Below, piece after piece: positions 9,019 to 17,835 of a stretch of DNA of 64,000 bases. Both the position numbers and the translations under genes were made by a program. Source of the DNA: Pseudoalteromonas aurantia 208 (lineage in GTDB: Bacteria > Pseudomonadota > Gammaproteobacteria > Enterobacterales > Alteromonadaceae); contig NZ_AQGV01000012.1 of assembly GCF_014858725.1 (NCBI RefSeq), positions 1,612,001 to 1,676,000 on the forward strand, in the 5' to 3' direction. The notes under the pieces are model-generated. The model ran no database searches, had not been told where the DNA came from, and saw only the letters and a list, made by a program, of their open reading frames with translations. How positions within the stretch are numbered: position 1 is the stretch's first letter; each line of letters begins with the position of its first letter.

Positions 9019-10854
9019 ATGGAAACGACATCATTTGTACGCCACCGAGGCCCTATTACCTGTGCAGCACAGGTCCCTAATAGCACCAAAATTATCACAT
9101 CAGGGTATGACAGTGCTGTTGCTATTTTCGATATAAACAGTGCGCAAGTGAATTTGTTAGGGTATCACGCGCACTTGGTTAATCGAGTTACCGTCAATCA
9201 AACCGGCAGTTATGCGGTCACTGCCTCATCAGACTATAACTTATACCTTTGGGACCTTAATAAACAGGAACTCGCTTTGGTGCTCAAAGGACATGACGAT
9301 GATGTAGAAGACTTTGTTTTTATTAGCGATGAGCTCGGTGCCTCTGTATCACGAGATTGGCGCATCATTATTTGGGACCTGACCCAAGGTGCCATTAAAC
9401 GTATTATTCTCGGCCATGAAAAAGATGTACTGTCAATTAGTTACCTAAACGGCAAACTCTACACGTCGGGTGATGATATGACTTTGCGAATTTGGGATGT
9501 AGAAACGGGTGAGGCGCTGGCAAAAATAGGGCCTTTTGACACTGAAACTGACACCTGTGCGATTGATGCGTTACATAATCGGGTGGTATTGGGTTGTGAT
9601 GATGGTGTCATCCGAATTTTTAATATCAATGATAATCAACTAATTGCAGAAATTCCGGGGCACCATTCTGCCATTAAAAAAGTCGCGGTGTCACCCGAAA
9701 ATGGGGATATTCTTTCCGCCGCCTACGATCAACAGATCTTAATTTGGGATCACACAACGTTTCACCAAAAACAAAAACTGGCCAGCCACCCAGCCCTATG
9801 GGAGCGCTCTTTTAACTGGTCTACAGACGGTAAAAATATCGTCGCGGGTACTTTTGATGGCACCGTAATAGTATGGAATGCGCACTCAGGAGAGTGCATT
9901 CATGAGTTGGGTGAAAACTCACAATCACCAGGTAACCCTTGCTTTAACGATCTGGCTTCTAAAAATGACCAGCAGCTTGTCATGGTCAGTGATGACGGCG
10001 TGGTCCGTATTGGCGTGTTAGATGAACATAACGCCAGTTGGCAAGCCAAACAGCCTCCTGAACTCGGTAGAGTTTTAATGAATGCCGTGGCTTTTTGCCC
10101 AACCAGACAAAATGTCATTACTGGGGCACATAATCAACATTTATACCTGTTTCAGCAAAACGCAGAAAACCTCAAGCAAACCTCATGTATTGCGCTCAAT
10201 GAAGGCCCTGTTAACAGCATTCGAACTTCACACTTAACCGCTCATCAAGGTGAAATTTTTGTAGCTTGCTACAGTGGGACACTTGCTCATTTAAGTCATG
10301 ATGGGGAGTTACTCAATAAGATCCCCGCACATGATAATGCAATTAAAGCGTTGGCACTTCATCCAACTCGTGCCATTGGGGTTAGCTGTTGTGCCGAGGG
10401 CACTCTCATGAGCTGGGACTTTAATGGCAAATTGTTAAAAGAATATAAAGGTCATACTGCTATCATTGATGATGTTGACATAGACCCTTCTGGTCAATTT
10501 ATTGCTAGCACAGGCCGAGATTTTACTCTAAAAATACATGGTATCGACGATGGTATTTTATATCACACCATACATTTAGGGCGACGCTCGCCTAAATCAT
10601 TGTGTTTCATTTCTCCAGAAGTGGTTATTGTCACCAACTACTGGGGAGAGTTATTGCGCGTTTCATTAAAAGATGGCGCTATTATCAGAGAAATAATCGC
10701 CCAAAACGGGATCAGTTCTATCATTAAGCATGGCAAGCATTATGCTGTATCGTCTTATGATGGCGCGATTTATCTCATTGAGCCACAAAAACTCAAGGTA
10801 CTAAATTCGTTACGCTCGATGACACAACAAGTGGAGGCACCCGCCTTTGCGTGA
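9019..10854 (+). CDS. WD40-repeat beta-propeller protein
   Basis: About 611 residues from METTSFVRHRG, preceded by AAGGAG; upstream in-frame starts lie inside the previous gene. The whole length is built of WD40 repeats: for example VTASSDYNLYLWDLN, GHDDDVEDFVF, GDDMTLRIWDVETGE, GHHSAIKKVAVSPE, AYDQQILIWD, GTFDGTVIVWNAHSGE and GHTAIIDDVDIDPSGQ. Roughly 14 repeats of ~43 residues fit the length, suggesting two seven-bladed propellers (inference). No signal peptide, so cytoplasmic. WD40 proteins are uncommon in bacterial operons but one (ToxC) occurs beside a GTP cyclohydrolase II (ToxB) in toxoflavin operons, so a role in handling unstable pyrimidine intermediates or scaffolding is conceivable. 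Confidence 0.93.
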   Translation: METTSFVRHRGPITCAAQVPNSTKIITSGYDSAVAIFDINSAQVNLLGYHAHLVNRVTVNQTGSYAVTASSDYNLYLWDLNKQELALVLKGHDDDVEDFVFISDELGASVSRDWRIIIWDLTQGAIKRIILGHEKDVLSISYLNGKLYTSGDDMTLRIWDVETGEALAKIGPFDTETDTCAIDALHNRVVLGCDDGVIRIFNINDNQLIAEIPGHHSAIKKVAVSPENGDILSAAYDQQILIWDHTTFHQKQKLASHPALWERSFNWSTDGKNIVAGTFDGTVIVWNAHSGECIHELGENSQSPGNPCFNDLASKNDQQLVMVSDDGVVRIGVLDEHNASWQAKQPPELGRVLMNAVAFCPTRQNVITGAHNQHLYLFQQNAENLKQTSCIALNEGPVNSIRTSHLTAHQGEIFVACYSGTLAHLSHDGELLNKIPAHDNAIKALALHPTRAIGVSCCAEGTLMSWDFNGKLLKEYKGHTAIIDDVDIDPSGQFIASTGRDFTLKIHGIDDGILYHTIHLGRRSPKSLCFISPEVVIVTNYWGELLRVSLKDGAIIREIIAQNGISSIIKHGKHYAVSSYDGAIYLIEPQKLKVLNSLRSMTQQVEAPAFA

Positions 10855-11626
10855 TTATAAGACACCGCATTGCCGCTTTATCATACTAGCCGCGCCTCGC
10901 AGCGGCAGTAATATGTTAAGTAGCATGCTTAACTCACATCCCTCAGTATTATGCCATCACGAATTGTATAACCCTGAGGGAATTCATTACGCATTGTCAC
11001 TCAGAGACACCGAGTTCAGCTTAGCCATCAACCAACAACAGCGAGATAAAGATCCTCTCGGTTTCCTTGCACGAACTTGGGCACATGCTCAAGGTATGCC
11101 TTGCGTCGGGTTTAAGATGACGCATAAACAAAATCAGCAGGTGTTTGATTATGCGATAAATGACCCAAGTATCAAAAAAATCGTCTTGCATCGTAACAAT
11201 CAAGTGAAAGTCCATGTCTCGAAATTGATTGCTGAAAAAAATGGCATATGGGAAAGCTATGGTCTGCAAGAGCACGCCCCAACAGTACGCACGTTGCCGA
11301 TTGGAAATACCAGTACGCGAGTAACCGTAGAATTAACCAAGCTAGAGCAAGACATCGCGATGAATCGAGCATTTTATCAAGAAATAACACACCGCTTGAC
11401 GCAGTCAAAACAGCCTTATCTTAAATTAGAATATGAAAGCCTCACACAGCAAGACACTCTAGAAAAACTGTTTCATTTTTTAGCAATAGCGCCTCATGCA
11501 TTAACAACGCGCAGCCAGAAACAAAACCTAACGGATCTAAAACACAATATCGACAACTTTTCAGCACTATTACGTCAAGTCCAAGATGATGAACTATATC
11601 GTCAACTCACAGATAATGTCACTTAA
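10847..11626 (+). CDS. Sulfotransferase-like protein 1
   Basis: 259 residues. The start is probably the TTG at 10847, eight bases inside the WD40 gene, because GGAGG lies nine bases before it; the next sense codons read RDYKTPHCRFIILAAPRSGS. The loop AAPRSGSNML (residues ~15-24) matches the 5'-phosphosulfate-binding P-loop of PAPS-dependent sulfotransferases, and KKIVLHRNNQVKVHVS fits the 3'-phosphate-binding region (R and S residues). It presumably transfers sulfate from PAPS to a hydroxyl, perhaps on the ribityl side chain of the operon's product (inference). Stf0-like or general sulfotransferase family. Confidence 0.87.
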   Translation: MRDYKTPHCRFIILAAPRSGSNMLSSMLNSHPSVLCHHELYNPEGIHYALSLRDTEFSLAINQQQRDKDPLGFLARTWAHAQGMPCVGFKMTHKQNQQVFDYAINDPSIKKIVLHRNNQVKVHVSKLIAEKNGIWESYGLQEHAPTVRTLPIGNTSTRVTVELTKLEQDIAMNRAFYQEITHRLTQSKQPYLKLEYESLTQQDTLEKLFHFLAIAPHALTTRSQKQNLTDLKHNIDNFSALLRQVQDDELYRQLTDNVT

Positions 11627-11638
11627 CAGGAGTTTACC

Positions 11639-12151
11639 TTGCACCCACAAGCCACAAAAATCAAAATAGTCATTCTCGATATTGACGGTGTTATGACAAA
11701 TGGCCAAGTAGGCTACGGCGCTAACAACGCTATCAAGTTTTTTGATTCCAAAGACGATCATATGATCAGAATGACCATCAGAGAAGGTTTGCCCGTTGCG
11801 ATCATTTCCGGTCGTAATGATCAAGCAAACCGTAACCACGCTGACGAGCTCGGTATATCGCCTTGCTACTTTGGCGAAAAAGTAAAGCTGAATGCATTTG
11901 ATACCCTCCTGAATGACCTCAACTTAACCGCCGAACAATGTGTGTACATAGGCGATGATGTCATGGACATTCCGTTGCTAAAAAGATGTGGTATAGGCGT
12001 TGCGGTGGCCGATGCCAGTGACGAAGCCAAACAATACGCAGATATCATCAGCCAAAACCGCGGCGGTCACGGTGCTGTCCGTGAAATACTCGTGCAATTA
12101 CTCAAAGCACAAAATCGCTGGGATAGCGCTATGGCAAGGTATTTAGACTAA
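11639..12151 (+). CDS. KdsC-like HAD phosphatase
   Basis: About 170 residues starting at a TTG (11639) seven bases after CAGGAG. HAD superfamily motif I is VILDIDGVMTNG (D14, D16), motif II IISGRN, the lysine region GEKVKLNAF, and motif IV YIGDDVMDIPLL. The length and the lack of a cap domain match KDO-8-phosphate phosphatase (KdsC), a tetrameric subfamily, but no other KDO or nonulosonate gene is nearby. In this operon it more plausibly removes the 5'-phosphate left on the GTP-derived ribosyl/ribityl pyrimidine (inference). Confidence 0.88.
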   Translation: MHPQATKIKIVILDIDGVMTNGQVGYGANNAIKFFDSKDDHMIRMTIREGLPVAIISGRNDQANRNHADELGISPCYFGEKVKLNAFDTLLNDLNLTAEQCVYIGDDVMDIPLLKRCGIGVAVADASDEAKQYADIISQNRGGHGAVREILVQLLKAQNRWDSAMARYLD

Positions 12152-12205
12152 TAATGATCGTTTCAGTTATAAAACACCATAAATAGAAATTGGGGCCTTA
12201 TTCCG

Positions 12206-12994
12206 ATGAGTTATCAAAAGTTTGTTATTATCTCCTATCTTCGCTCTGGGACACATTTACTGCGTACCGCATTAGAGTCGCACCCTCATATCGTTTGTCA
12301 AACGGAAGTGTTTAATTCCGATAACCCTAACTTGCCCTACTCGTTAAGCCTGTCTTCACAGCAAGTATTGGATGATTGGGTATATAATAAGATCCCTACT
12401 CAAACGAGCCATGTTGGTTTTGTATTGCAAGCCTACCACCCTTTTTCCTTAAAAGCGTTTCCGGGTATTAAAGCGAATGCACGATGGAATGATATTTGGA
12501 CTATTCTCAAAGAAATCCCTGATTTGAAGGTGATTCATTTACGTCGAGAAAATTTGCTACGGCGGCATTTATCCCATGTTCGGGCCCGAGATAGCCAGCA
12601 ATGGCACAATTGGGACGCACGGCAATTACAACATATCAGTTTACTAGAAGCCCCACCTAACGCGCATATTGATCAATATAAGAAACCAAGCACTTCTTTA
12701 ACATTAGATGAAAATAGACTGCATCAAGACTTTACCGAAGTTAATGAGTGGCACCAACGTGCCGAATTACACTTTGGGGATCATCATACTTGTGATGTGC
12801 TTTACGAGTCGCTGCAACATAACTTTCAAAATGAATGCGCGCGTGTCCTAAAGTTTTTAGGGGCAAGCCCTTACACACTTTCTGGAGGTGTACGTAAACT
12901 AGAAAATAGACCATTATCTGAATGCATAACAAACTATCACACACTTAAAAACACATTCGCAGGCAGCCCATGGCAACATTACTTCGAAGATTAA
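12206..12994 (+). CDS. Sulfotransferase-like protein 2
   Basis: 262 residues. FVIISYLRSGTHLLRTALES (residues 6-25) contains the PAPS P-loop SYLRSGTHLL, and LKVIHLRRENLLRRHLS fits the 3'-phosphate-binding motif. It is distinctly different from the first sulfotransferase in the operon, so two sulfation sites or two acceptors are likely. Separated by 54 bp from the phosphatase. Directly after its stop codon an in-frame NDL/IDL-coding nonamer array runs to the next stop at 13097. Confidence 0.87.
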   Translation: MSYQKFVIISYLRSGTHLLRTALESHPHIVCQTEVFNSDNPNLPYSLSLSSQQVLDDWVYNKIPTQTSHVGFVLQAYHPFSLKAFPGIKANARWNDIWTILKEIPDLKVIHLRRENLLRRHLSHVRARDSQQWHNWDARQLQHISLLEAPPNAHIDQYKKPSTSLTLDENRLHQDFTEVNEWHQRAELHFGDHHTCDVLYESLQHNFQNECARVLKFLGASPYTLSGGVRKLENRPLSECITNYHTLKNTFAGSPWQHYFED

Positions 12995-13004
12995 ACTCTT
13001 AATA

Positions 13005-13097
13005 ACTTAAATGACTTAAATGACTTAAATGACTTAAATGACTTAAATGACTTAAATGACTTAATAGACTTAATAGACTTAATAGACTTAATAGACT
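13005..13097 (+). repeat. Tandem nonamer array
   Basis: Six perfect ACTTAAATG units (13005-13058) followed by four perfect ACTTAATAG units (13059-13094) and a partial ACT. In the frame of the preceding sulfotransferase it would encode repeated N-D-L then I-D-L after the stop codon. In another frame each of the first units is a minimal ATG-ACT-TAA open frame. It lies between the operon's last stop codon and its terminator. Confidence 0.95.
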
Positions 13098-13108
13098 AAG
13101 ACGATAAA

Positions 13109-13138
13109 AAACCACGGTAGCTTGATCTACCGTGGTTT
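13109..13138. terminator. Bidirectional terminator between convergent genes
   Basis: Perfect 12-bp stem AAACCACGGTAG / CTACCGTGGTTT with a 6-base loop. The A-run before it (GATAAAAA) and T-run in the stem suit termination in both directions, closing the sulfotransferase operon (plus) and the exported CxxCH protein gene (minus). Confidence 0.88.
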
Positions 13139-13153
13139 ATGGTATCACTGCAA

Positions 13154-14659
13154 TCACTTTTCAACATTAAGTGGAGTGATGCTGCTAAATATATGGCTCA
13201 CATCAAATGCTTCTTGTGGTGGTGTTGAGGTAGACGGTAAGGTAACGCCATGACAACCAAAGCAGTTAATTGGCTTAAAGCTCACCGGTGATGTTGATGA
13301 CGCCTGATGGAATGTTTCCATTGTGGTGTTGGCTAATGACAACGAGCCACGTAACTCGTCGCTGCTACCATTTTTTGGGATCTCACCTCTTGCCGTCCAG
13401 ATACTCCCTACTTGGAAGTAATTGGCACGCACGTCTCCCACACCTTTCAGCCAAGGTAAAATAGAGTGGTTCAGCGAGATCAAATCTGTGTTGTTACTCA
13501 CTATCTCTTTGTCTTTATTGTTTGGCTCACTTCCCCAAGGGTCTTGACGAATAACATTGTTTTCTTGGATTTTGCTATCATTAATAGCAACAATATCACC
13601 AACATTGCAGGTTTTTGCGATTACACAGTCCGTTTTACTACCAGCAACAACTTGATACTCATTCACTTTGGTGGTCGACTTAGTATTACTTTTTGTAAAG
13701 GTCCACTTTCCTTCTGAATCAAACTCATGTTCAACACGCTTACCTTTATTATTGGTGTAATAGAAGTCTTGATCAGGTACATTGTCTAAATGTTCAAATG
13801 TGGCCCATACCATTTCAGGGTGGCCATTCACTGTACCCACAACATGCATGCCCACTAGCGCTAGCTTTTTACTGACAGCAGAATCTGCTTGCAAGGCCCA
13901 TTTGGTATCACTGACTTTTTTATACCAAGGCACCATAGCATCTATGACTAAATACTGACTGGCATCAACGGTGCTAGCATCAACCCAAGAAGTTTTGATC
14001 TCCATCACCAACGCTTCACCATCTTTAAAAGAGCGCCCAGCAAAATCTTCAACTCGGCGCAGCCCCTGAATTGTGTTGGGGAATTCGGTTGCAATGTCAG
14101 TTCCTTTAAATGCGCCGGCTTGTTCACCTGTGCGGTAATAAGCAAACACATCATTGACGTTAATGCCATAATAAGTGAGTGAATCTTGCTGTGAAATAAG
14201 AACCCCTGAGCCACCCGCTTGCCCCGTACTATCAATCGGATCGTCATCTTTTAAGGTGCGTATATTAAAGTTGTTATTCAATGTATCAACTGAATTGCTG
14301 AGCATTTTAAAGCCACTACCTGAGTGAATAACATCATAGAAGCTAGGGCCATCAAATACATAAGCATTGCCCACTGGCGATGACAGCCACAAAAACATTT
14401 GTGCACCCCATTTGTAAAAATCACAACGGGAGTTACCATCAAAATCAGCAAACACCGGGTCTAAACTATTCGCAGGCCAAACCATCCCCCCTTTTGTAAT
14501 ATCACCTTGTGCGAACCATTTATTTAAGGTTGTTTCAGACACCGTGCAGGTTTCTTGTGCATCGGTGGGAATTTGAGTTTCAGCCTGACTCACTGCGCTT
14601 CCTACTAACAAACTTGTGTAAATAAGGCCCAGTGACGGTTTAAAGAATTTTCTAGCCAT
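13154..14659 (-). CDS. Exported protein with a terminal CxxCH haem-binding-type motif
   Basis: 501 residues. A signal peptide (residues ~1-27, ending SAVSQAETQ) indicates export. The body is rich in D, N, W and Y and contains a few cysteines. Near the carboxyl end KPINCFGCHGVTLP carries a C-x-x-C-H covalent haem motif, yet there is no recognisable cytochrome c fold around it, so it might be a mono-haem domain or only resemble one. Related proteins of unknown function occur in marine bacteria as far as I recall. Monocistronic. Confidence 0.85.
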   Translation of the reverse strand: MARKFFKPSLGLIYTSLLVGSAVSQAETQIPTDAQETCTVSETTLNKWFAQGDITKGGMVWPANSLDPVFADFDGNSRCDFYKWGAQMFLWLSSPVGNAYVFDGPSFYDVIHSGSGFKMLSNSVDTLNNNFNIRTLKDDDPIDSTGQAGGSGVLISQQDSLTYYGINVNDVFAYYRTGEQAGAFKGTDIATEFPNTIQGLRRVEDFAGRSFKDGEALVMEIKTSWVDASTVDASQYLVIDAMVPWYKKVSDTKWALQADSAVSKKLALVGMHVVGTVNGHPEMVWATFEHLDNVPDQDFYYTNNKGKRVEHEFDSEGKWTFTKSNTKSTTKVNEYQVVAGSKTDCVIAKTCNVGDIVAINDSKIQENNVIRQDPWGSEPNNKDKEIVSNNTDLISLNHSILPWLKGVGDVRANYFQVGSIWTARGEIPKNGSSDELRGSLSLANTTMETFHQASSTSPVSFKPINCFGCHGVTLPSTSTPPQEAFDVSHIFSSITPLNVEK

Positions 14660-15114
14660 TAACTTTCTCCATGAATATTAACACTATTTCAAAGCTACTT
14701 TGCTGGTAACGAAAAATCAGTTTCAACGGTTGATTTTCCTTTGTGTGGTTATCTGAGATCAAATAGATAGGAAGTCACAATACATATGCAGGTGTCGGAG
14801 CTAGGTAAATCAGAACGACAATATGTGTTCGATAGTGGATTAGTTTCCCTACATCGACAATGCACTTGCCAAATTGCTTAGCTTCCAAATCATATTAAAA
14901 TCTCTAAATAAGCATAAGCGCTAGAGTTGGAAAAAAGTATTACAGGCAATTACAGGGGTAAAGTGAGTGAATTTACTAGAAACTTCGGCTGTGCAGCTCC
15001 ACTCACAAATAGAAAGAAGAAATCAACATGAGGGGCCTGCATGTTGAGAAAATACAATCAAACACGAAAATATCACTGTAAGCGCCATCGATAAATTGAT
15101 GGCTCTCATGCCCA
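14660..15114. other. Non-coding gap at the left end of the cassette-like region
   Basis: About 455 bp without a credible gene. A small inverted repeat GCCATC-N8-GATGGC (around 15089-15108) lies just after the P-loop gene's stop and could be its terminator. This gap may mark the distal border of the integron array, but I find no clear attC site here. Confidence 0.4.
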
Positions 15115-15612
15115 TTAACCGCTTTTTATCGTCACCTTAAAATGTTGCTGGTCGTTGATATCTGGTTCTTCAAAATACTGAGTAACGTGATGAAACATGG
15201 CTTCAGTATCAAAAGCAGCCCGAGCGGGTTGTTCAATACGCCTTTGTGCTATGTGCTTTAAACACGTTTCATCGCTGACTTTTAAATATATAAGCTCGGC
15301 TTTTGCACCCACTTCTGAAGTTAGCGAGTTAAACCATGCACGTTGCTTTTTAGTATTGCCTGGAAAATCCATGACCACATTTATGCCAGTGCGTAATATA
15401 TTTTGCACATGTTGTTTTACTAAAGGTCTCAATCGCCCCGAGAAGCTAATATAATCTTCAAATGAATTAATTTGGCTCGGATATAGTATTGATAACCACT
15501 CATCTTCACTAATAAGTACTGCATTGTGGGCTGAGGCAACGGTTTTAGATTGAGTTGATTTTCCAGCTCCCATTTTAGCGCAGAAAAATATCACTGTTCC
15601 TCTGTGTGTCAT
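15115..15612 (-). CDS. P-loop NTPase, predicted small-molecule kinase
   Basis: 165 residues. Walker A is FFCAKMGAGKSTQSK (G-A-G-K-S-T) near residue 15; a Walker B-like strand NVVMDFPGNTKKQR follows and AQRRIEQPAR may be the lid. The zeta-toxin/chloramphenicol-phosphotransferase-like 'predicted kinase' type, which often phosphorylates small molecules or nucleotides. A run of ten C (ten G on the coding strand) sits in the ribosome-binding region just before the ATG. Same strand as the cassette genes to its right; possibly the last cassette. Confidence 0.85.
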   Translation of the reverse strand: MTHRGTVIFFCAKMGAGKSTQSKTVASAHNAVLISEDEWLSILYPSQINSFEDYISFSGRLRPLVKQHVQNILRTGINVVMDFPGNTKKQRAWFNSLTSEVGAKAELIYLKVSDETCLKHIAQRRIEQPARAAFDTEAMFHHVTQYFEEPDINDQQHFKVTIKSG

Positions 15613-15666
15613 AAGCCCCCCCCCCTGCTACGTAGCATAAAATACTGTACCTTAAACTACGTTTTT

Positions 15667-16140
15667 TTACTGATTGACCTTATTACTAGTATTACTTGCC
15701 CCAATTACAGTCGACGCCCATAAAAACATAGACATTAGTTTTACCCCGCAAGCACTCCTATACACCGACCAATGCTTTATTTTATCAGAGTTTTTCATAT
15801 CAATAAGCTTTTCAAAATCATCAACGAAAAGATGGCAGTCCTTTATCTGGATATTTTTCAATGACTCAATAGAAGCTAAAGAATTTTCGAAGCGTTCAAT
15901 AGATATTTTCAATCGTTCATTTTCAGATAGTTTATTAGGGTTTGTAACTAGCTCATTACTTACAGCCTTTAATTCATCATCAACCACCCCTGTAAATTTA
16001 GCTCCTCCAAATCTATTATATAAATAACAAACTTGGCTTTTAAATTCCCTATCGACAAACAAATCTAATATCCTACCCGACCAAGCACTGCCGAATAAAA
16101 CAACAAAAAAACCAACAAACAACATAATAACCATACTCAA
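15667..16140 (-). CDS. Small membrane protein, function unknown
   Basis: 157 residues. AAGGAGG precedes a TTG (or the ATG two codons on). Hydrophobic segments occur at both ends (VIMLFVGFFVVLFGSAW and GVKLMSMFLWASTVIGAS) with a charged central region, so a protein anchored at both ends with a cytoplasmic or periplasmic middle is likely. No family recognised. Low G+C and length fit an integron cassette gene. Confidence 0.7.
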   Translation of the reverse strand: MSMVIMLFVGFFVVLFGSAWSGRILDLFVDREFKSQVCYLYNRFGGAKFTGVVDDELKAVSNELVTNPNKLSENERLKISIERFENSLASIESLKNIQIKDCHLFVDDFEKLIDMKNSDKIKHWSVYRSACGVKLMSMFLWASTVIGASNTSNKVNQ

Positions 16141-16529
16141 AACTTCCTCCTTGAAATATAAATATAACCGCCCATTTAAAACAAATTAAATTACCACCAA
16201 ACAATAAAGATGACTACCATTAAACATTAAAGATTAAAATTAATTTATATAACAAAACCCCCACTTTATTATTAATAAAACCCACAACCAATGAAGTAAC
16301 ATTTGTTTATCAAAATAAAACACCGCACCTAATACCTAGTTCATTTTACTTTTAATTATTCATGTCTCAATTTAGTTAAAAATACCAAAAGTACCCTATA
16401 AAATATAAAACCCACCTAGACTATGGATATGTGCTGCTCAAAATCATTTAAAAAAACTGGCTACTGATATCACTTAAATTTGGAAAAATAGTTACATCAA
16501 ATGGATTCCAATTGCCCATTTAAAACTCT
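16141..16529. other. AT-rich non-coding gap
   Basis: About 390 bp, very A+T-rich with many stop codons in all frames. I could not identify an attC site, promoter or repeat with confidence. Confidence 0.4.
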
Positions 16530-17369
16530 CTATTTCGGTAATAAATCACCGTCTTTTACAAACATAATCAATTGACTGATAGTTGCAACCACTAAGCTCG
16601 GCTGTTCCACCGGAATATTATGCCCAACGGCATCTGATACAATATGAATCGCATTTGAATTCTTTCTAATTAACGAGGCATGGAGATTTCTCCATATCTC
16701 TTTGCCTTTTGCACTATGGCCAATCCACCAATCACTCTCACCTAACTTGCTCGATGTTACAATCGCCGTCGGTATGGTCGTTATTGCACCTTTGTCAGAG
16801 AGTGAGCCCTGCTTATATATGTTTTGTAACATAGCCCATTCACGACTCCCAGTCATCATAGCGTTCAATTTAATATCGTCACGCTCAAACCAAGCACGAT
16901 CTAATTTACTAAGCTGATCAGAGAAAAGTTCATGGCTCGGATCTAATAACACAATCCCCGTGATGTGTTCAGAGAAAGCCACCGCGTACTCTCTAACGTG
17001 CAAACCACCGTAAGAATGACCAACTAGGACAATATTATTTTTTATTTTCAATGATGTAAGTAATTCATGTAAACGTTGATTTGAGCGAGTTATTGATACA
17101 TCCGTTGAATCTGTAGACCGGCCAATTCCAGCTCGTGAATAAATAATAATCCTGTGAGGTAGTTTGCGCAGCTCACTCAACACAGGCTGCCAGTAACTAA
17201 CGCCCATACCAATACCTGATTCAATAACTATATTGAACTCACCCGTTCCAACATCAATGTATTCAAGGTCCATGTATTTATTTTGAGCTATGTTTAGCTC
17301 CACTTTACCCAAAGAATAAAAGCTAGCCAATAATAAACAAAATACATTCAGCAATACGATTATTTTCAC
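16530..17369 (-). CDS. Exported alpha/beta hydrolase
   Basis: 279 residues from a GTG preceded by GAAGGGAAAACA. A signal peptide (KIIVLLNVFCLLLASFYSLG) precedes the hydrolase fold. The oxyanion region is IVIESGIGMGVSYWQ, the nucleophile elbow is VLVGHSYGGLHVREYA (serine in G-H-S-Y-G-G), an acid candidate is GIVLLDPSHE, and the catalytic histidine candidate is VGHNIPVEQP. Substrate unknown; a secreted or periplasmic esterase/lipase-like enzyme. Orientation matches the cassette genes. Confidence 0.88.
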   Translation of the reverse strand: MKIIVLLNVFCLLLASFYSLGKVELNIAQNKYMDLEYIDVGTGEFNIVIESGIGMGVSYWQPVLSELRKLPHRIIIYSRAGIGRSTDSTDVSITRSNQRLHELLTSLKIKNNIVLVGHSYGGLHVREYAVAFSEHITGIVLLDPSHELFSDQLSKLDRAWFERDDIKLNAMMTGSREWAMLQNIYKQGSLSDKGAITTIPTAIVTSSKLGESDWWIGHSAKGKEIWRNLHASLIRKNSNAIHIVSDAVGHNIPVEQPSLVVATISQLIMFVKDGDLLPK

Positions 17370-17474
17370 TGTTTTCCCTTCACCTACTCACTCTCATATA
17401 AATATTTAACGACTTTATTAAAATGCACGCTTAAAAATTAAAGGTAGAAAACCAACCACACTTTAGTTATCGTG

Positions 17475-17780
17475 CTAATAAGCTTTAAAATATATAATAC
17501 TAAACAATAACACCATTATGGTGAAAAATAACAATTGAAACCCTCGCTTTCTATATTTATGCGCACATTGGGCTACCGTTTCATTTGATATTTCACCTAA
17601 AACATTCATACTTTTTGGTCTTAAAAAAGCAAACGGAATATTAACATGCTTGGGGGAGCCAAGCGCGCGCCAAATATCGGGTTCTAATAGCTTTACCGAT
17701 TGATAATATTTATATTCCGCAATACATGAGCGAAACATAAGAAAAACCCACATTAAAGCAACTAAACCTACAACCCACAT
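17475..17780 (-). CDS. Small membrane protein, function unknown
   Basis: About 101 residues from MWVVGLVALMWVFLMF, preceded by AGGGGAGGTTATT; an upstream in-frame ATG would place this ribosome-binding site inside the gene. Two transmembrane helices (residues ~1-18 and FQLLFFTIMVLLFSIIYF near the end) flank a soluble loop with KLLEPDIWRALGSPKHVN. No family recognised. Typical cassette-sized gene. Confidence 0.7.
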   Translation of the reverse strand: MWVVGLVALMWVFLMFRSCIAEYKYYQSVKLLEPDIWRALGSPKHVNIPFAFLRPKSMNVLGEISNETVAQCAHKYRKRGFQLLFFTIMVLLFSIIYFKAY

Positions 17781-17835
17781 AATAACCTCCCCTAAATAAG
17801 CATTAGTCATACCGTAACATCAATACCCCTTCTTC

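Noticed and set aside
13005-13097. CRISPR-like array
   Set aside because: Units are 9 bp, contiguous and without spacers; it is a simple tandem repeat. No cas genes are present.
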